DNA of 64,000 nucleotides, from positions 62,001 to 126,000 of the forward strand of contig NZ_PQVJ01000007.1 of the NCBI RefSeq assembly GCF_002921135.1, in the 5' to 3' direction. Below, one piece after another: positions 1-11,815 of the stretch. The translations under genes were made by a program, and so were the position numbers. The stretch is from Avibacterium gallinarum (GTDB lineage Bacteria; Pseudomonadota; Gammaproteobacteria; Enterobacterales; Pasteurellaceae). The notes below the pieces were generated by a model, which searched no databases, was not told where the DNA came from, and saw only the letters and a list, made by a program, of their open reading frames with translations. Positions within the stretch are counted from its first letter, which is position 1. Every line of letters starts with the position of its first letter.

Positions 1-132
1 TCCGTAGGCCCTGCTGCCTTTTATTTTGGGGCTGCAGTGTTCTTAACTATGATTTCAGCTTCGCAATTCGACAGTCGTTTACTTTGGAAAATTTATGACA
101 GACAACAACAAAACGCCGTCCATTCAGGATAA
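1..132 (+). CDS. letA: LetA (YebS/PqiA family) membrane protein, C-terminal end only
   Basis: Only the last 43 codons are inside the window; the frame is open from base 1 to a TAA at 130-132. The translated end (a hydrophobic stretch followed by SASQFDSRLLWKIYD) is typical of the C-terminus of PqiA/LetA integral membrane proteins. In this family LetA is the inner-membrane partner of the MCE protein LetB and is thought to feed lipids into its tunnel. The stop lies 38 bases inside the start of the next gene, so the two are translated as an overlapping pair. The family identification of such a short piece rests mainly on the letB neighbour. Confidence 0.75.
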   Translation, partial: SVGPAAFYFGAAVFLTMISASQFDSRLLWKIYDRQQQNAVHSG

Positions 133-2740
133 TTACAACGCGGTAAAAGCCGCGATTCATAAAAACAAACGGATTTCACCATTTTGGTTGTTACCCTTTG
201 TTGCCTTATGTATTGGTGCGATTTTGTTCTTTCAAATTGTGCAAGAACAAGGCATTAGCATCAAAATCACCTTTGATAATGGTGATGGTTTAGTGGCAGG
301 AAAAACGCAAATTCGTTACCAAGGCTTGCAAATAGGTGTGGTGAAAAAAGTAAATTTCACTGACGACCTGAAAAAAGTGGAAGTGGAAGCCAGTATTTAT
401 CCTGAAGCCAAAACCGTGTTGCGTGAAAACACCAAGTTTTGGCTCGTTCGTCCAAGTGCTTCTCTGGCAGGGATTTCTGGCATTGATGCACTGGTTTCGG
501 GCAACTACATCACCCTACAACCCGGGGACGGTGAGTCGCAAGATGAATTTATTGCAGAAGATGAAGGCCCGATCGCCCAAGTTACTGAAGGCGATTTGCT
601 TATTCATTTACTGGCTGATGATTTAGGTTCCATCTCAATCGGAGCGTCTGTCTATTTCAAAAAAATGCCTGTCGGGAAAATTTATGATTACCGCTTCACC
701 AAAGATCAGAAGAAAATTGAAATTGATGTGGTGATCGATAAGCCTTATACCCAATTCGTAAAAAAAGACAGCCATTTCTGGAACATTAGCGGTATTAACG
801 CCAGTGTTGGACTTTCTGGTATTAACGTGCAAATGGATAGCCTAAATTCCGTGGTACAAGGGGCTGTGGCATTTGATTCACCGCAAAATAGTCCAAAGGC
901 GGAAAGCAACGAACGCTATCGTTTATATGCTAATTTACAGGCGGCCAAACGCGGTATTGAAATCAATGTTACCGTGCCAAATATTGCGGGATTACGCGCA
1001 GGCAAAACTGCGGTATATTCACAAGATGCACAAATCGGTTTGCTTTCAGAATTAAGTGCGGTGGAAAATAATGAAGAAATTTTGCAAGGCAAATTACTCA
1101 TTGATCCAAGCGCTGAAAATTTGTTTAAAACCAACACCGAAATCGTGCTACACAACACAAAATTTAATTTAAGTGAACTGAGCGACACGCAAAAATTATT
1201 GCGTGGTGAATATTTTGATGTGATCAGCGGTACAGGCGAAAAACAAACACAATTTACTGTCATTAAAGAAAATGAACTGTTGCTCAAACAGCCTGATACC
1301 TTGGTTTTAACCTTAACCGCGCCTGAAACCTATAACATCAGTGAAGGGCAGCAAATTTACTACAATAATTTCCCTATTGGTGAAATTGTAAATCAGCGGA
1401 TCGAACAAGAATCGGTGCGTTTTAAAGTGGCGATCGCTGGACAATATCGTCATTTAATTCACCCTGATACGCTCTTTATTGCCGCATCAAATTTTGAAGT
1501 GAGCATCGGCACTGACGGCGTGAAAATGCAAGCAGCAAGCCCTGAAAAATGGCTACAAGGTGGTATTCGCATTGTGGCAGGTCATCAATCGGGTAAATTG
1601 CCTGAAAGTTTCCCGTTATACAGTGATCTCAGTAATGCTGAAGCAGGGATCGTGAGTAATAATCTGACTCCAACTATCACCTTAACCACTTCACAGCTAC
1701 CAAGCATTGATAAAGGTTCTCTGGTGCTTTATCGCCAATATGAAGTGGGCAAAATTCTGGCTATCCGCCCGAAAAAAGATCATTTTGATGTGGACGTATT
1801 TATCTATCCGAAACATCGCGATTTGCTCACCAGCAAAAGTCTGTTCTGGGTGGAAAGTGCCGCGCAGGTGGACATCACACCGAAAGGCATTAGCATTCAA
1901 GCCACGCCTATTGCCCGTACCTTAAAAGGGGCGATCAGTTTTGATAACAGTGGCTCAGGTAACAAAATTCTTTACCCAAATGAAATGCGAGCCAAATCCG
2001 CAGGACAAGTGATTAAACTCACCGCCGCAGATGCCACCAATTTAAGTAAAGGAATGCCGTTGCGTTATATGGGTTTAAATATTGGTGAAGTGGATAGCAT
2101 TGAACTTTCCGCTGATCGCAAAATTATCGCCACGGCGTTGATTAACCCGAAATATATGGCCATCATTGCCAAAGAAAACAGCAAATTCCGCCTGATTTCA
2201 CCGCAGATTTCCGCAGGTGGCATTGAGAATTTAGATAGCCTTTTACAACCTTATATTGATGTAGAAGCTGGCAGTGGCAAAGCACGCAGTCAATTCCGCC
2301 TCGCGCAATCTGTGCCAACCACCAACAAATACGGTGATGGTTTCCCACTCATTTTAGAAACCAAAAACGCAATGAATATCACGGTGGGATCACCTGTGTT
2401 GTACCGCGGTGTGGAAGTGGGGACAATTCGCAATTTAGAGCTTAACAGCCTTGGCGACCGCGTGTTAGTGCATATTGTGATTGCCAATAAACACAAAGCT
2501 CTTGTGCGCCAAAATTCAGAATTCTGGATCTCATCAGGTTATGGAATGGAGCTTGGCTTCACTGGCTTATCCATTAATACAGGATCAATGCAGCAACTGT
2601 TAAAAGGCGGCATCGCCTTCTCAACGCCGTCTGGCTCTGTGGTGCAACCGCAAGCGAAAGCTAACCAGCGTTTCTTGTTGCAAGACAAACGTCCTAAAGA
2701 AGCCATAAACTGGAATTTAGGCATTTTAGGTAACGAATAA
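95..2740 (+). CDS. letB: LetB-type MCE protein, intermembrane lipid transport
   Basis: 881 residues, matching E. coli LetB/YebT (about 877, seven MCE domains) and much longer than PqiB (three MCE domains). One N-terminal transmembrane segment (about residues 29-47, WLLPFVALCIGAILFFQIV) anchors it in the inner membrane. The rest is periplasmic and shows repeated MCE signatures such as GLVAGKTQIRYQGLQIG, GAPVYFKKMPVG-like, GQQIYYNNFPIGEI, GSLVLYRQYEVGKI, GMPLRYMGLNIGEV and GSPVLYRGVEVGTI. Stacked MCE rings form a tunnel across the periplasm for phospholipid transport and outer-membrane integrity. It starts at ATG 95 inside the end of letA. A strong terminator follows, so letAB is its own unit. 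Confidence 0.93.
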   Translation: MTDNNKTPSIQDNYNAVKAAIHKNKRISPFWLLPFVALCIGAILFFQIVQEQGISIKITFDNGDGLVAGKTQIRYQGLQIGVVKKVNFTDDLKKVEVEASIYPEAKTVLRENTKFWLVRPSASLAGISGIDALVSGNYITLQPGDGESQDEFIAEDEGPIAQVTEGDLLIHLLADDLGSISIGASVYFKKMPVGKIYDYRFTKDQKKIEIDVVIDKPYTQFVKKDSHFWNISGINASVGLSGINVQMDSLNSVVQGAVAFDSPQNSPKAESNERYRLYANLQAAKRGIEINVTVPNIAGLRAGKTAVYSQDAQIGLLSELSAVENNEEILQGKLLIDPSAENLFKTNTEIVLHNTKFNLSELSDTQKLLRGEYFDVISGTGEKQTQFTVIKENELLLKQPDTLVLTLTAPETYNISEGQQIYYNNFPIGEIVNQRIEQESVRFKVAIAGQYRHLIHPDTLFIAASNFEVSIGTDGVKMQAASPEKWLQGGIRIVAGHQSGKLPESFPLYSDLSNAEAGIVSNNLTPTITLTTSQLPSIDKGSLVLYRQYEVGKILAIRPKKDHFDVDVFIYPKHRDLLTSKSLFWVESAAQVDITPKGISIQATPIARTLKGAISFDNSGSGNKILYPNEMRAKSAGQVIKLTAADATNLSKGMPLRYMGLNIGEVDSIELSADRKIIATALINPKYMAIIAKENSKFRLISPQISAGGIENLDSLLQPYIDVEAGSGKARSQFRLAQSVPTTNKYGDGFPLILETKNAMNITVGSPVLYRGVEVGTIRNLELNSLGDRVLVHIVIANKHKALVRQNSEFWISSGYGMELGFTGLSINTGSMQQLLKGGIAFSTPSGSVVQPQAKANQRFLLQDKRPKEAINWNLGILGNE

Positions 2741-2747
2741 AATTTAC

Positions 2748-2805
2748 AAAAAAACGACCGCACTTTAATTTTACCCTACTGGTATTTTATACAGGTCGTT
2801 TTTTT
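2748..2805 (+). terminator. Rho-independent terminator after letB
   Basis: Stem AAAAAACGACC (2748-2759 region) pairs with GGTCGTTTTTT (2794-2805) and ends in a run of T. An uptake signal (ACCGCACTT) lies in the 5' arm and loop. Confidence 0.8.
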
Positions 2806-2839
2806 GCTACACTTTCGCCAATTTTTGATTTGAAATTAG

Positions 2840-4750
<1,911 letters not shown>

Positions 4751-4780
4751 GCTCACCACCAAATAAGCAAGGAAACACCA

Positions 4781-5944
4781 ATGAAAAAGACCTTTTTAGC
4801 CTTAATTTTCACCGCACTTTTAAGCGGCAATGTTATCGCCACAGAGCAACATTCAACCAAGCCCAACGCGGTTGAAAATACGAATACAGCGGAAAATACT
4901 AATTTAACTGAAAATACCAATTTGTCTGAAAATAAAAGTGCGGTGCAAAATGTGAAAATTTCTGATCTTCCCGTGATTGAAGCAGAACTCACCACCGCAC
5001 CAAATGTGCCAGCCCCCATTACGCGCGATTATCCTGCGCGCGTGGTGGTAAAACTGGAAGCGTTGGAAAAAATAATGGAAATTATGCCTAAGGTGCAATT
5101 CAAATATTGGACGTACAACGGCTCAACGCCTGCCCCTTTTATCCGTGTGCGTGAGGGCGATACGGTGGAAGTGCATTTATCCAACCCAATCAATTCCAAA
5201 CTGCCGCACAGCATTGATTTCCACTCTTCCGCTGCCCCTGAAGGCACGGCACTGGCGAGCAACACAGCCCCAGGGCATACCAGTATTTATCAGTTCAAAG
5301 TGCTATCACCTGGGCTTTATCTTTACCACTGCGCCGCAATGCCCGGCGCGCCAACTCACATCGGCAAGGGAATGTTCGGTTTAATGTTGGTTGAGCCAAA
5401 AGAAGGCTTACCGCCTGTGGATAAAGAATTTTATATTGTACAGAACGAATTTTATACCCAAGGGGAATTTGGTGAAGCAGGCTTGCAAGTTTTTAGTATG
5501 CAAAAAGCGAGCTATGAACTGCCTGACTATGTGGTCTTTAACGGCCATTATGGCTCAATGCTCGGCGATAATGCGTTAAAAGCCAAAGTGGGCGAGAAGT
5601 TACGCTTTTATGTCGGCAACGCTGGGCCCAATAAGGTGTCCTCTTTCCATTTGATCGGCAAGCCTTTTGATACAGTGTATGTGGAAGGTGGTTCATTGCA
5701 AAATCACAATATACAAACCACTTTAATTCCTGCTGGCGGCGCGATGATGGCTGAAACCACTATTCCTGTACCTGGCCCTTATCCTTTTGTGGATCATTCT
5801 ATTTTCCGTACCGAAAAAGGCGCGAAAGGGGTGTTAATGGTAAGTGGGGAAGAAAATCCACAGATTTTCAGTGGAAAATTAAAAGATGAGCCTTATACCA
5901 AGCGCAACCCTGATGCGGACGTGTCCACAGGATTTCAACATTAA
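4781..5944 (+). CDS. nirK: Copper-containing nitrite reductase (NirK/AniA type)
   Basis: 387 residues, near Neisseria AniA (about 390). It reduces nitrite to nitric oxide in the periplasm. All copper ligands can be seen: HSIDFH (type-1 His, catalytic Asp, type-2 His), YHCAAMPGAPTHIGKGM (type-2 His, type-1 Cys, His, Met), SSFHLIG (active-site His) and VDHSIF (type-2 His). The Cys-to-His spacing is one residue longer than I recall for AniA. The N-terminus is a plain signal peptide ending near NVIA with no lipobox Cys, so the product should be soluble, not an outer-membrane lipoprotein as in Neisseria. A 24-residue repeat linker follows. It lies 30 bases after parE and 59 bases before parC, with no obvious FNR box of its own. 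Uptake signals inside it suggest long residence in the lineage. Confidence 0.93.
   Translation: MKKTFLALIFTALLSGNVIATEQHSTKPNAVENTNTAENTNLTENTNLSENKSAVQNVKISDLPVIEAELTTAPNVPAPITRDYPARVVVKLEALEKIMEIMPKVQFKYWTYNGSTPAPFIRVREGDTVEVHLSNPINSKLPHSIDFHSSAAPEGTALASNTAPGHTSIYQFKVLSPGLYLYHCAAMPGAPTHIGKGMFGLMLVEPKEGLPPVDKEFYIVQNEFYTQGEFGEAGLQVFSMQKASYELPDYVVFNGHYGSMLGDNALKAKVGEKLRFYVGNAGPNKVSSFHLIGKPFDTVYVEGGSLQNHNIQTTLIPAGGAMMAETTIPVPGPYPFVDHSIFRTEKGAKGVLMVSGEENPQIFSGKLKDEPYTKRNPDADVSTGFQH
4874..4945 (+). repeat. Four imperfect 18-base tandem repeats coding a hexapeptide linker in NirK
   Basis: Units at 4874, 4892, 4910 and 4928 each begin GAAAATA and encode ENTNTA, ENTNLT, ENTNLS and ENKSAV. The fourth has merged with an uptake signal (AAGTGCGGT). 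They make a polar, flexible tether between the signal peptide and the first cupredoxin domain. Confidence 0.85.
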
Positions 5945-6003
5945 AAATAGCGTAAAAAACCACCGCACTTTAATTTTAACGAATATAAGAGAAAAACAAA
6001 TTT

Positions 6004-8253
6004 ATGGCAGAAATTAATTACGAAGGCATTGAGCAAATGCCACTGCAAAACTTCACCGAAAGTGCCTATTTGAATTATTCAATGTATGTGATTATGGATC
6101 GCGCATTGCCCTTTATTGGTGATGGATTAAAGCCCGTGCAGCGCCGTATTGTGTATGCAATGTCGGAATTAGGGCTCAATGCCACGGCGAAATATAAAAA
6201 ATCGGCACGTACTGTGGGGGACGTATTAGGTAAATTTCACCCGCACGGAGATACCGCTTGTTACGAAGCTATGGTGCTAATGGCGCAGCCTTTCTCTTAT
6301 CGTTATCCGCTTATTGATGGACAAGGAAACTGGGGAGCGCCTGATGATCCGAAATCCTTTGCGGCAATGCGTTATACCGAATCGCGTTTAGCCAAAATTT
6401 CAGAAATTTTGCTCAGCGAACTGGGGCAAGGCACGGTGGAGTTTCAGCCGAATTTTGACGGCACATTAGAAGAACCCGAATACCTCCCCGCACGCCTCCC
6501 GCATATTTTGCTCAACGGTACGACAGGGATCGCCGTGGGTATGGCAACGGATATTCCGCCACATAATCTCAATGAAGTGGCGGACGCTGCGGTGATGTTG
6601 CTGGATAATCCGAAAGCCAATTTAGAGGACTTAATGGGCGTACTGCAAGGGCCTGATTATCCAACGGAAGCAGAAATTATTTCGAGCAAAGAAGATATTC
6701 GTAAAATTTACGAGCAAGGGCGAGGCTCAATCAAAATGCGTGCGGTGTGGAAAAAAGAAGATGGCGAAATCATCATTAGCGCACTGCCCCACCAAGCCTC
6801 GCCATCAAAAATCATCAGCCAAATCGCGGAACAAATGAATGCGAAAAAACTGCCAATGGTAGAAGATATTCGTGACGAAGCGGATCACAATAATCCAATC
6901 CGTATCGTGCTAGTGCCACGTTCCAACCGCGTGGATACCGATGCCCTAATGGCGCATTTATTTGCTACCACGGATTTAGAAAAAAGCTATCGTGTGAATA
7001 TGAATATGATTGGCTTGGACAACAAGCCTGCGGTGAAAAATCTGCTGCAAATTCTCACCGAATGGCTGACTTTCCGCCGCACCACGGTAACCAGACGCTT
7101 ACAACATCGCTTAGATAAAGTGCTGAACCGACTGCATATTTTGCAAGGTTTGATGATTGCTTTTTTAAATATTGATGAAGTGATCGCCATTATTCGTAAC
7201 GAAGACAAGCCAAAGCAGGAATTAATGGCACGCTTTAATTTAAGTGAGGAACAAGCCGAGGCTATTTTAAACTTGCGCTTACGCCAATTAGCCAAATTGG
7301 AAGAGCACGAACTGCAAGCAGAGCAAGATAAATTAGAGCAAGAGCGGTTGAATTTAGAGCAAATTTTGGGATCTGAGCGCCGTTTAAATACGCTCATCAA
7401 AAAAGAAATTCAGCAAGATGCGAAAACCTTTGCTAGCCCTCGCCTTTCACCAATCGTAGAACGTGCGGAAGCCAAAGCAATGGCTGAAAACGAAATGCTC
7501 CCAGCAGAACCTGTTACCGTGATTTTATCGCAAATGGGCTGGGTGCGTTGCGCCAAAGGTCACGATATTGATCCGCAAGGGCTAAGCTACAAAGCAGGTG
7601 ATGGTTATCTGGCGCACGCCTGCGGAAAAAGCAATCAGCCTGTGGTATTCCTTGATAGTACAGGGCGCAGCTATGCGGTAGAACCGCTATCCTTGCCTTC
7701 TGCACGCTCACAAGGCGAACCACTCACGGGCAAACTTTCCTTGCCTGCGGGGGCTACAGTTTCTCAAGTGTTAATGGAAAATGATGAGCAAAAATTATTA
7801 ATGGCATCGGACGCAGGCTATGGGTTTATTTGCCAATTTAGCGATTTAGTGGCACGTAATAAAGCAGGTAAGGCCTTGATTTCCCTACCAGAAAACGCCC
7901 AAGTCTTGCCACCATTAAGTTTACAAGAAAATAAAAACTTGCTGGTGGCACTCACTTCCGCAGGCAGAATGTTGATTTTCCCAGTGCAAGATCTGCCTGA
8001 ATTATCCAAAGGAAAAGGTAACAAAATCATTTCTATCCCCGCAGCGAACGCGAAAGATCGCAGTGAATTATTGGTTCGCTTATTGCTGATTTCCGAACAA
8101 GCGAATTTGGTATTCCATTCAGGCAAACGCAAAATCACCCTTAAAGCGGAAGATTTACAACGTTTCCGTGCAGAGCGCGGTCGCAAAGGCAGCCAGCTAC
8201 CAAGAGGCTTGCATAGTGGCGCAGAAATTGAAGTGATTGAGCCAAATCAATAA
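6004..8253 (+). CDS. parC: DNA topoisomerase IV subunit A (ParC)
   Basis: 749 residues (E. coli 752). The breakage-reunion domain is clear: [22 protein letters not shown]-like start, [15 protein letters not shown] (quinolone-resistance region with wild-type-like Asp-Thr-Ala), and [11 protein letters not shown] carrying the catalytic Tyr. The long coiled-coil arm (about residues 380-480) and the C-terminal beta-pinwheel follow. In the quinolone region the residue before DT is Gly (HGDTACYE), the usual sensitive-type motif. A clear hairpin with a T-tract follows the stop. Confidence 0.97.
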   Translation: MAEINYEGIEQMPLQNFTESAYLNYSMYVIMDRALPFIGDGLKPVQRRIVYAMSELGLNATAKYKKSARTVGDVLGKFHPHGDTACYEAMVLMAQPFSYRYPLIDGQGNWGAPDDPKSFAAMRYTESRLAKISEILLSELGQGTVEFQPNFDGTLEEPEYLPARLPHILLNGTTGIAVGMATDIPPHNLNEVADAAVMLLDNPKANLEDLMGVLQGPDYPTEAEIISSKEDIRKIYEQGRGSIKMRAVWKKEDGEIIISALPHQASPSKIISQIAEQMNAKKLPMVEDIRDEADHNNPIRIVLVPRSNRVDTDALMAHLFATTDLEKSYRVNMNMIGLDNKPAVKNLLQILTEWLTFRRTTVTRRLQHRLDKVLNRLHILQGLMIAFLNIDEVIAIIRNEDKPKQELMARFNLSEEQAEAILNLRLRQLAKLEEHELQAEQDKLEQERLNLEQILGSERRLNTLIKKEIQQDAKTFASPRLSPIVERAEAKAMAENEMLPAEPVTVILSQMGWVRCAKGHDIDPQGLSYKAGDGYLAHACGKSNQPVVFLDSTGRSYAVEPLSLPSARSQGEPLTGKLSLPAGATVSQVLMENDEQKLLMASDAGYGFICQFSDLVARNKAGKALISLPENAQVLPPLSLQENKNLLVALTSAGRMLIFPVQDLPELSKGKGNKIISIPAANAKDRSELLVRLLLISEQANLVFHSGKRKITLKAEDLQRFRAERGRKGSQLPRGLHSGAEIEVIEPNQ

Positions 8254-8268
8254 AACCTAAATATGCTT

Positions 8269-8299
8269 ATAGGCGAATCATCAGGTTCGCCTATTTTTT
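8269..8299 (+). terminator. Rho-independent terminator after parC
   Basis: ATAGGCGAA (8269-8277) pairs with TTCGCCTAT (8286-8294), followed by TTTTT. Confidence 0.88.
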
Positions 8300-8319
8300 C
8301 ACTTTTCTTTCGCTAAATT

Positions 8320-8335
8320 TTTGATATTGCTCACA
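8320..8335 (+). promoter_or_regulatory. Probable CRP site upstream of cdd
   Basis: TTTGATATTGCTCACA matches the CRP consensus TGTGA-N6-TCACA at 9 of 10 positions. A -10-like TATGAT lies at 8376-8381, placing a start near 8388 and the site about 60 bases upstream, the class I position. No good -35 is present, as expected for a CRP-dependent promoter. E. coli cdd is CRP/CytR-controlled. Confidence 0.6.
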
Positions 8336-8423
8336 AATTTTAACTTTAACGCAAGCTTTTTTATTTTTTCTGCTTTATGATGAAAAAAATGATCTCCGTA
8401 TTATAGAGAGTAGAGAGGATAAA

Positions 8424-9329
8424 ATGAGCCGTATTGAACAACATATTTCTCACCGTTTACAACACGCCTTAGCCCAATTAGAAAATCAAAATTTGGCACA
8501 AGATCTTTGGCATATTTTTGCCGAACAACATTTTCAAGGATTTCTACCGCACTTTGCCGTACAGCATTTATGCCAAAAACATCAATTAGATCCTAAAACC
8601 CTTTCTTTATTGTTGTTACCCGTGAGCGCAACCTATGCCAATCCAACCATCTCACAATTTAACGTGGGTGCGGTGGCCATTGGCGAAAGTGGCAATTTCT
8701 ACTTTGGCGGAAATCAAGAATTCTGCGCCACCAATATTCAACAAACCATTCACGCAGAACAAAGTGCCATTTCTCACGCTTGGATGCGCAAAGAGAAAAA
8801 GCTCACCGACATCACGGTGAATTACACCCCGTGCGGCCATTGTCGTCAATTTATGAACGAATTAAATAGTGCAGACAGCTTGCATATTCACCTGCCGCAT
8901 AGCCAAAACAATCTACTACATAGCTATTTGCCCGATGCTTTTGGCCCTGCAGATTTAGCCATTCCTTATCGTTTATTTGACGAAAAAACCAATGGTTTAC
9001 AATTAACCACAAAAGATCCATTAATTCACACCGCACTTGAAGCCGCAAACCAATCCCACGCACCTTACACCCAAAGTTTCTGCGGTGTCGCGGTAGAATT
9101 ACAAGATAAACAAGTTTTCCAAGGCAGCTACGCCGAAAACGCCGCCTTCAACCCAAGCCTCCCCGCCCTACAAGTAGCCATCAATTATCTTCTACTAAGC
9201 GGTAACGAAGTAGAAAACATCACCCGCGTAGTGATGGTAGAACACCCAGTAAAACTCTCCTACAAACAAATGGCCGAAGAATTATTAGGCTACTTAGGGG
9301 AAGTGAAGTTGGAGTATATTGCGGTTTAA
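8424..9329 (+). CDS. cdd: Cytidine deaminase
   Basis: 301 residues, the long homodimeric type (E. coli 294). The catalytic zinc motif is present: [11 protein letters not shown] (zinc His and proton-shuttle Glu) and [11 protein letters not shown] (two zinc Cys). It converts cytidine and deoxycytidine to uridine and deoxyuridine. The second, catalytically silent half follows. The start is set by GAGAGGAT seven bases before the ATG. It lies directly upstream of the yjjI-yjjW-nupC group, and nupC brings in the nucleosides it acts on. Confidence 0.95.
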   Translation: MSRIEQHISHRLQHALAQLENQNLAQDLWHIFAEQHFQGFLPHFAVQHLCQKHQLDPKTLSLLLLPVSATYANPTISQFNVGAVAIGESGNFYFGGNQEFCATNIQQTIHAEQSAISHAWMRKEKKLTDITVNYTPCGHCRQFMNELNSADSLHIHLPHSQNNLLHSYLPDAFGPADLAIPYRLFDEKTNGLQLTTKDPLIHTALEAANQSHAPYTQSFCGVAVELQDKQVFQGSYAENAAFNPSLPALQVAINYLLLSGNEVENITRVVMVEHPVKLSYKQMAEELLGYLGEVKLEYIAV

Positions 9330-9365
9330 AATAAGCCCATAAATATAGTTTCAATTTGCCCAAAA

Positions 9366-9381
9366 TGTGATCTAAATCACA
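9366..9381 (+). promoter_or_regulatory. Perfect CRP box (CRP/FNR hybrid) upstream of yjjI
   Basis: TGTGATCTAAATCACA is an exact TGTGA-N6-TCACA palindrome. It also matches the FNR consensus TTGAT-N4-ATCAA at 8 of 10 positions, which would suit an oxygen-sensitive glycyl-radical enzyme. A -10-like TAGGAT at 9403-9408 would place the site near -41.5 (class II). Confidence 0.75.
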
Positions 9382-9449
9382 GCAAGATCGAGCTAACTTC
9401 GGTAGGATTGGGCTTCTTACCGATCTTTTATGAATAAAAGGAGCAAACA

Positions 9450-10994
9450 ATGCAAGCCTCACTACAAGATATTCTCGATGTGGTTAAAGCAAAAAATCTA
9501 ACCTATCATCAAAAATTAATGAGCTTAGGCAATATTGCTGAGCGGCTATTTAATCCCATTGATTTATTAGGCTACACAGAAGAAGAATGGGAATATCTGC
9601 AAAATCATATGATTTGTGATTTATGTGAAGGCTATGCCATTTATCGTCCGCGTTATATTTTGCCTGACTATAATGTTTATATTCAAAAAGGCTGTAAATT
9701 CCTTGACTTACCGCCACCAAAAGATCTTGATGAAGTGCTAGATGGCTTGCTCATTCTCTATTCCCACGTTCCGTCCATTACCACTTATCCCGTTTATATT
9801 GGACGCTTAGATGAGTTGCTCGATCCTTTCATTACTGACGAGAAGCAAGATTACATCAAAATTAAACGTTTCTTAAACCATATTGATAAAACCATTGCAG
9901 ATTCTTTCTGCCACGCCAATATTGGCCCTTATGATACCAAAGCAGGGCGTTTAATTTTACAGGCGGTCATTGAGCTAGAAAATACCACACCAAATATGAC
10001 TATTCGCTACGATAAACAAAAAACCTCGCGTGAATTTGCAGAACTTGCTGCCAAAGCCTGTTTATTGGTGTCAAAACCTTCTTTTGCCAATGATCCTTAT
10101 TACATTGAAGATCTGGGAGAACAATATGGTATCGCCAGTTGTTACAATGCCCTGCCTGAATGTGGCGGTGCTTATACCCTGACTCGCTTAAGATTAGGTA
10201 CTATCGGACGTACTTGCTCAAATGTTGACGAAATGGTGAATGAATTATTGCCTAAAGTGGCAAAACTCGCCCTTTCCACAATGGATAAACGACATAAATT
10301 CTTGATCGAAGAAAGCAATTTCTTTGAAAGCAGTTTCTTAGCGCAAGAAGAATTTATCAAGCGTGAAAACTTCACCAGTATGATCGCCATTGTGGGATTA
10401 GCCGATGCGGTCAATCATCTTTTACAACAAGAAGGCATTAACGAAACCTTCGGACAAAGCCAACGTGGTGATGAGATCGCCACACTCATTATGGATAAAT
10501 TGGAAGAGGTCAATAACGCGCATAAAGGGCTTTATGTGGAGCGAACCAATAACCGTTATTTACTACACGCGCAAGTGGGGGCGAGCAACCACGAAGAAGA
10601 TAAGATGAATACGCCAGCACACCGTATTCGCGTGGGTGAAGAGCCGACATTATTAGCGCATTTAAAACAATCTGCACCATTCCATAAATACTTCCCTTCC
10701 GGCACAGGGGATCTTTTTGCTTTTGACCAAACTTATGTAGATCATCTTGATGCGGTGGTGGATATTATTGATGGTGCTTTTGCACAAGGCTATCGCTACA
10801 TTACAACTTACCTGAAAAATACCGATCTGATTCGCGTAACAGGCTACCTAGTGAAGAAAAGCGAGGTTGAACGTTATCGCAAAGGTGAAGCGGTGTTACG
10901 CGATACCACTTGGTATGGCTCAGGTACAGACGATTGTGCCAAGGTTTTTGATCGCCAATTACGCGATAAAGAAGATGTAACCGCTCATTCATAA
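9450..10994 (+). CDS. yjjI: YjjI-family glycyl-radical enzyme, substrate unknown
   Basis: 514 residues, like E. coli YjjI (about 516) and shorter than pyruvate formate-lyase. The C-terminal radical loop is seen in DLIRVTGYLVKK (Gly of RVTGY). A candidate catalytic cysteine is in YGIASCYNALPECGGAY. Members of this family carry a stable glycyl radical installed by a radical-SAM activase and are destroyed by oxygen. The true substrate is not known to me. The start has AGGAG eight bases upstream. It overlaps its activase gene by one base (TAATG). The neighbourhood (cdd upstream, nupC downstream; deo genes next to it in E. coli) points to nucleoside or deoxyribose breakdown under anaerobic conditions, which is inference. 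Confidence 0.9.
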   Translation: MQASLQDILDVVKAKNLTYHQKLMSLGNIAERLFNPIDLLGYTEEEWEYLQNHMICDLCEGYAIYRPRYILPDYNVYIQKGCKFLDLPPPKDLDEVLDGLLILYSHVPSITTYPVYIGRLDELLDPFITDEKQDYIKIKRFLNHIDKTIADSFCHANIGPYDTKAGRLILQAVIELENTTPNMTIRYDKQKTSREFAELAAKACLLVSKPSFANDPYYIEDLGEQYGIASCYNALPECGGAYTLTRLRLGTIGRTCSNVDEMVNELLPKVAKLALSTMDKRHKFLIEESNFFESSFLAQEEFIKRENFTSMIAIVGLADAVNHLLQQEGINETFGQSQRGDEIATLIMDKLEEVNNAHKGLYVERTNNRYLLHAQVGASNHEEDKMNTPAHRIRVGEEPTLLAHLKQSAPFHKYFPSGTGDLFAFDQTYVDHLDAVVDIIDGAFAQGYRYITTYLKNTDLIRVTGYLVKKSEVERYRKGEAVLRDTTWYGSGTDDCAKVFDRQLRDKEDVTAHS

Positions 10995-11791
10995 TGAAAA
11001 GCTCAGCTTCCCTCTCAGAGATCTATGTTCCTCTACATCGGATAATCCCCTTTTCCAATGTAGAGGGACAAGGCAACCGCACCAGCATTTTTCTGCAAGG
11101 GTGTAAGCTGAATTGCCTTTATTGTCATAACCCAGAAACTATTCCAAGAAAAAATAGCGAAGCAAAACTGGTCAGCTTGCAATATTTGTATAATCAGGTA
11201 ATGAACGCCGTACCATTTATTCGCGGCGTCACCATTTCTGGCGGTGAACCCACCATTCATCATAAAAAATTAGTGCCACTTTTCACCGCACTTCGTCAGC
11301 AGGGTCTAACTTGTTATCTTGATAGCAGCGGATTTTTTGATTATGACAGCACGCAATCCTTAATTGCCGTAACCGATAAATTTCTCTTTGATCTCAAAGG
11401 TGATGGCTTAGGCTTACAGACACTCTGTTTTGAACGCCGAAATCAGCAAGGCAAAGTGCCAACTCAAATTATCCCCACAACGCAGCATATCAAAACAGAA
11501 AACCTCACCCGAAATTGGCAGAATCTCGCTAAATTATTACCGCACAATAAAATTGAAGAAGTGCGGTTGGTTTTTATCAAAGATTTTTTTGACGCCTATT
11601 ACTTAGTGGAAAAAGCGGCACAACTACTACGAGATTATCCTGAGGTGTTATTCAAAATTATTCGAGTGCATAGCAAAGGGGCAAGAGATGAAACGGGTTT
11701 AACCCCTTTTATTCCCACAGTGGAAGAAACTCAGGCACTGGCAGCATTTGCTAAACAATGCGGAATACAAAAAATTACCACAATTACCTAA
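10994..11791 (+). CDS. yjjW: YjjW-family glycyl-radical enzyme activating enzyme (radical SAM)
   Basis: 265 residues. The radical-SAM cluster motif CKLNCLYC (CxxxCxxC) is in FLQGCKLNCLYCHNPETI, followed by the SAM-binding GGEP in TISGGEPTIHH. It should cut S-adenosylmethionine and abstract a hydrogen from the YjjI glycine. No extra ferredoxin-type cysteine cluster lies between the CxxxCxxC motif and GGEP, unlike many larger activases. Its start overlaps the yjjI stop, so the two are translationally coupled. nupC follows after 24 bases. Confidence 0.9.
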   Translation: MKSSASLSEIYVPLHRIIPFSNVEGQGNRTSIFLQGCKLNCLYCHNPETIPRKNSEAKLVSLQYLYNQVMNAVPFIRGVTISGGEPTIHHKKLVPLFTALRQQGLTCYLDSSGFFDYDSTQSLIAVTDKFLFDLKGDGLGLQTLCFERRNQQGKVPTQIIPTTQHIKTENLTRNWQNLAKLLPHNKIEEVRLVFIKDFFDAYYLVEKAAQLLRDYPEVLFKIIRVHSKGARDETGLTPFIPTVEETQALAAFAKQCGIQKITTIT

Positions 11792-11815
11792 ATTCATTCA
11801 TCAAGGAGCGTAACT

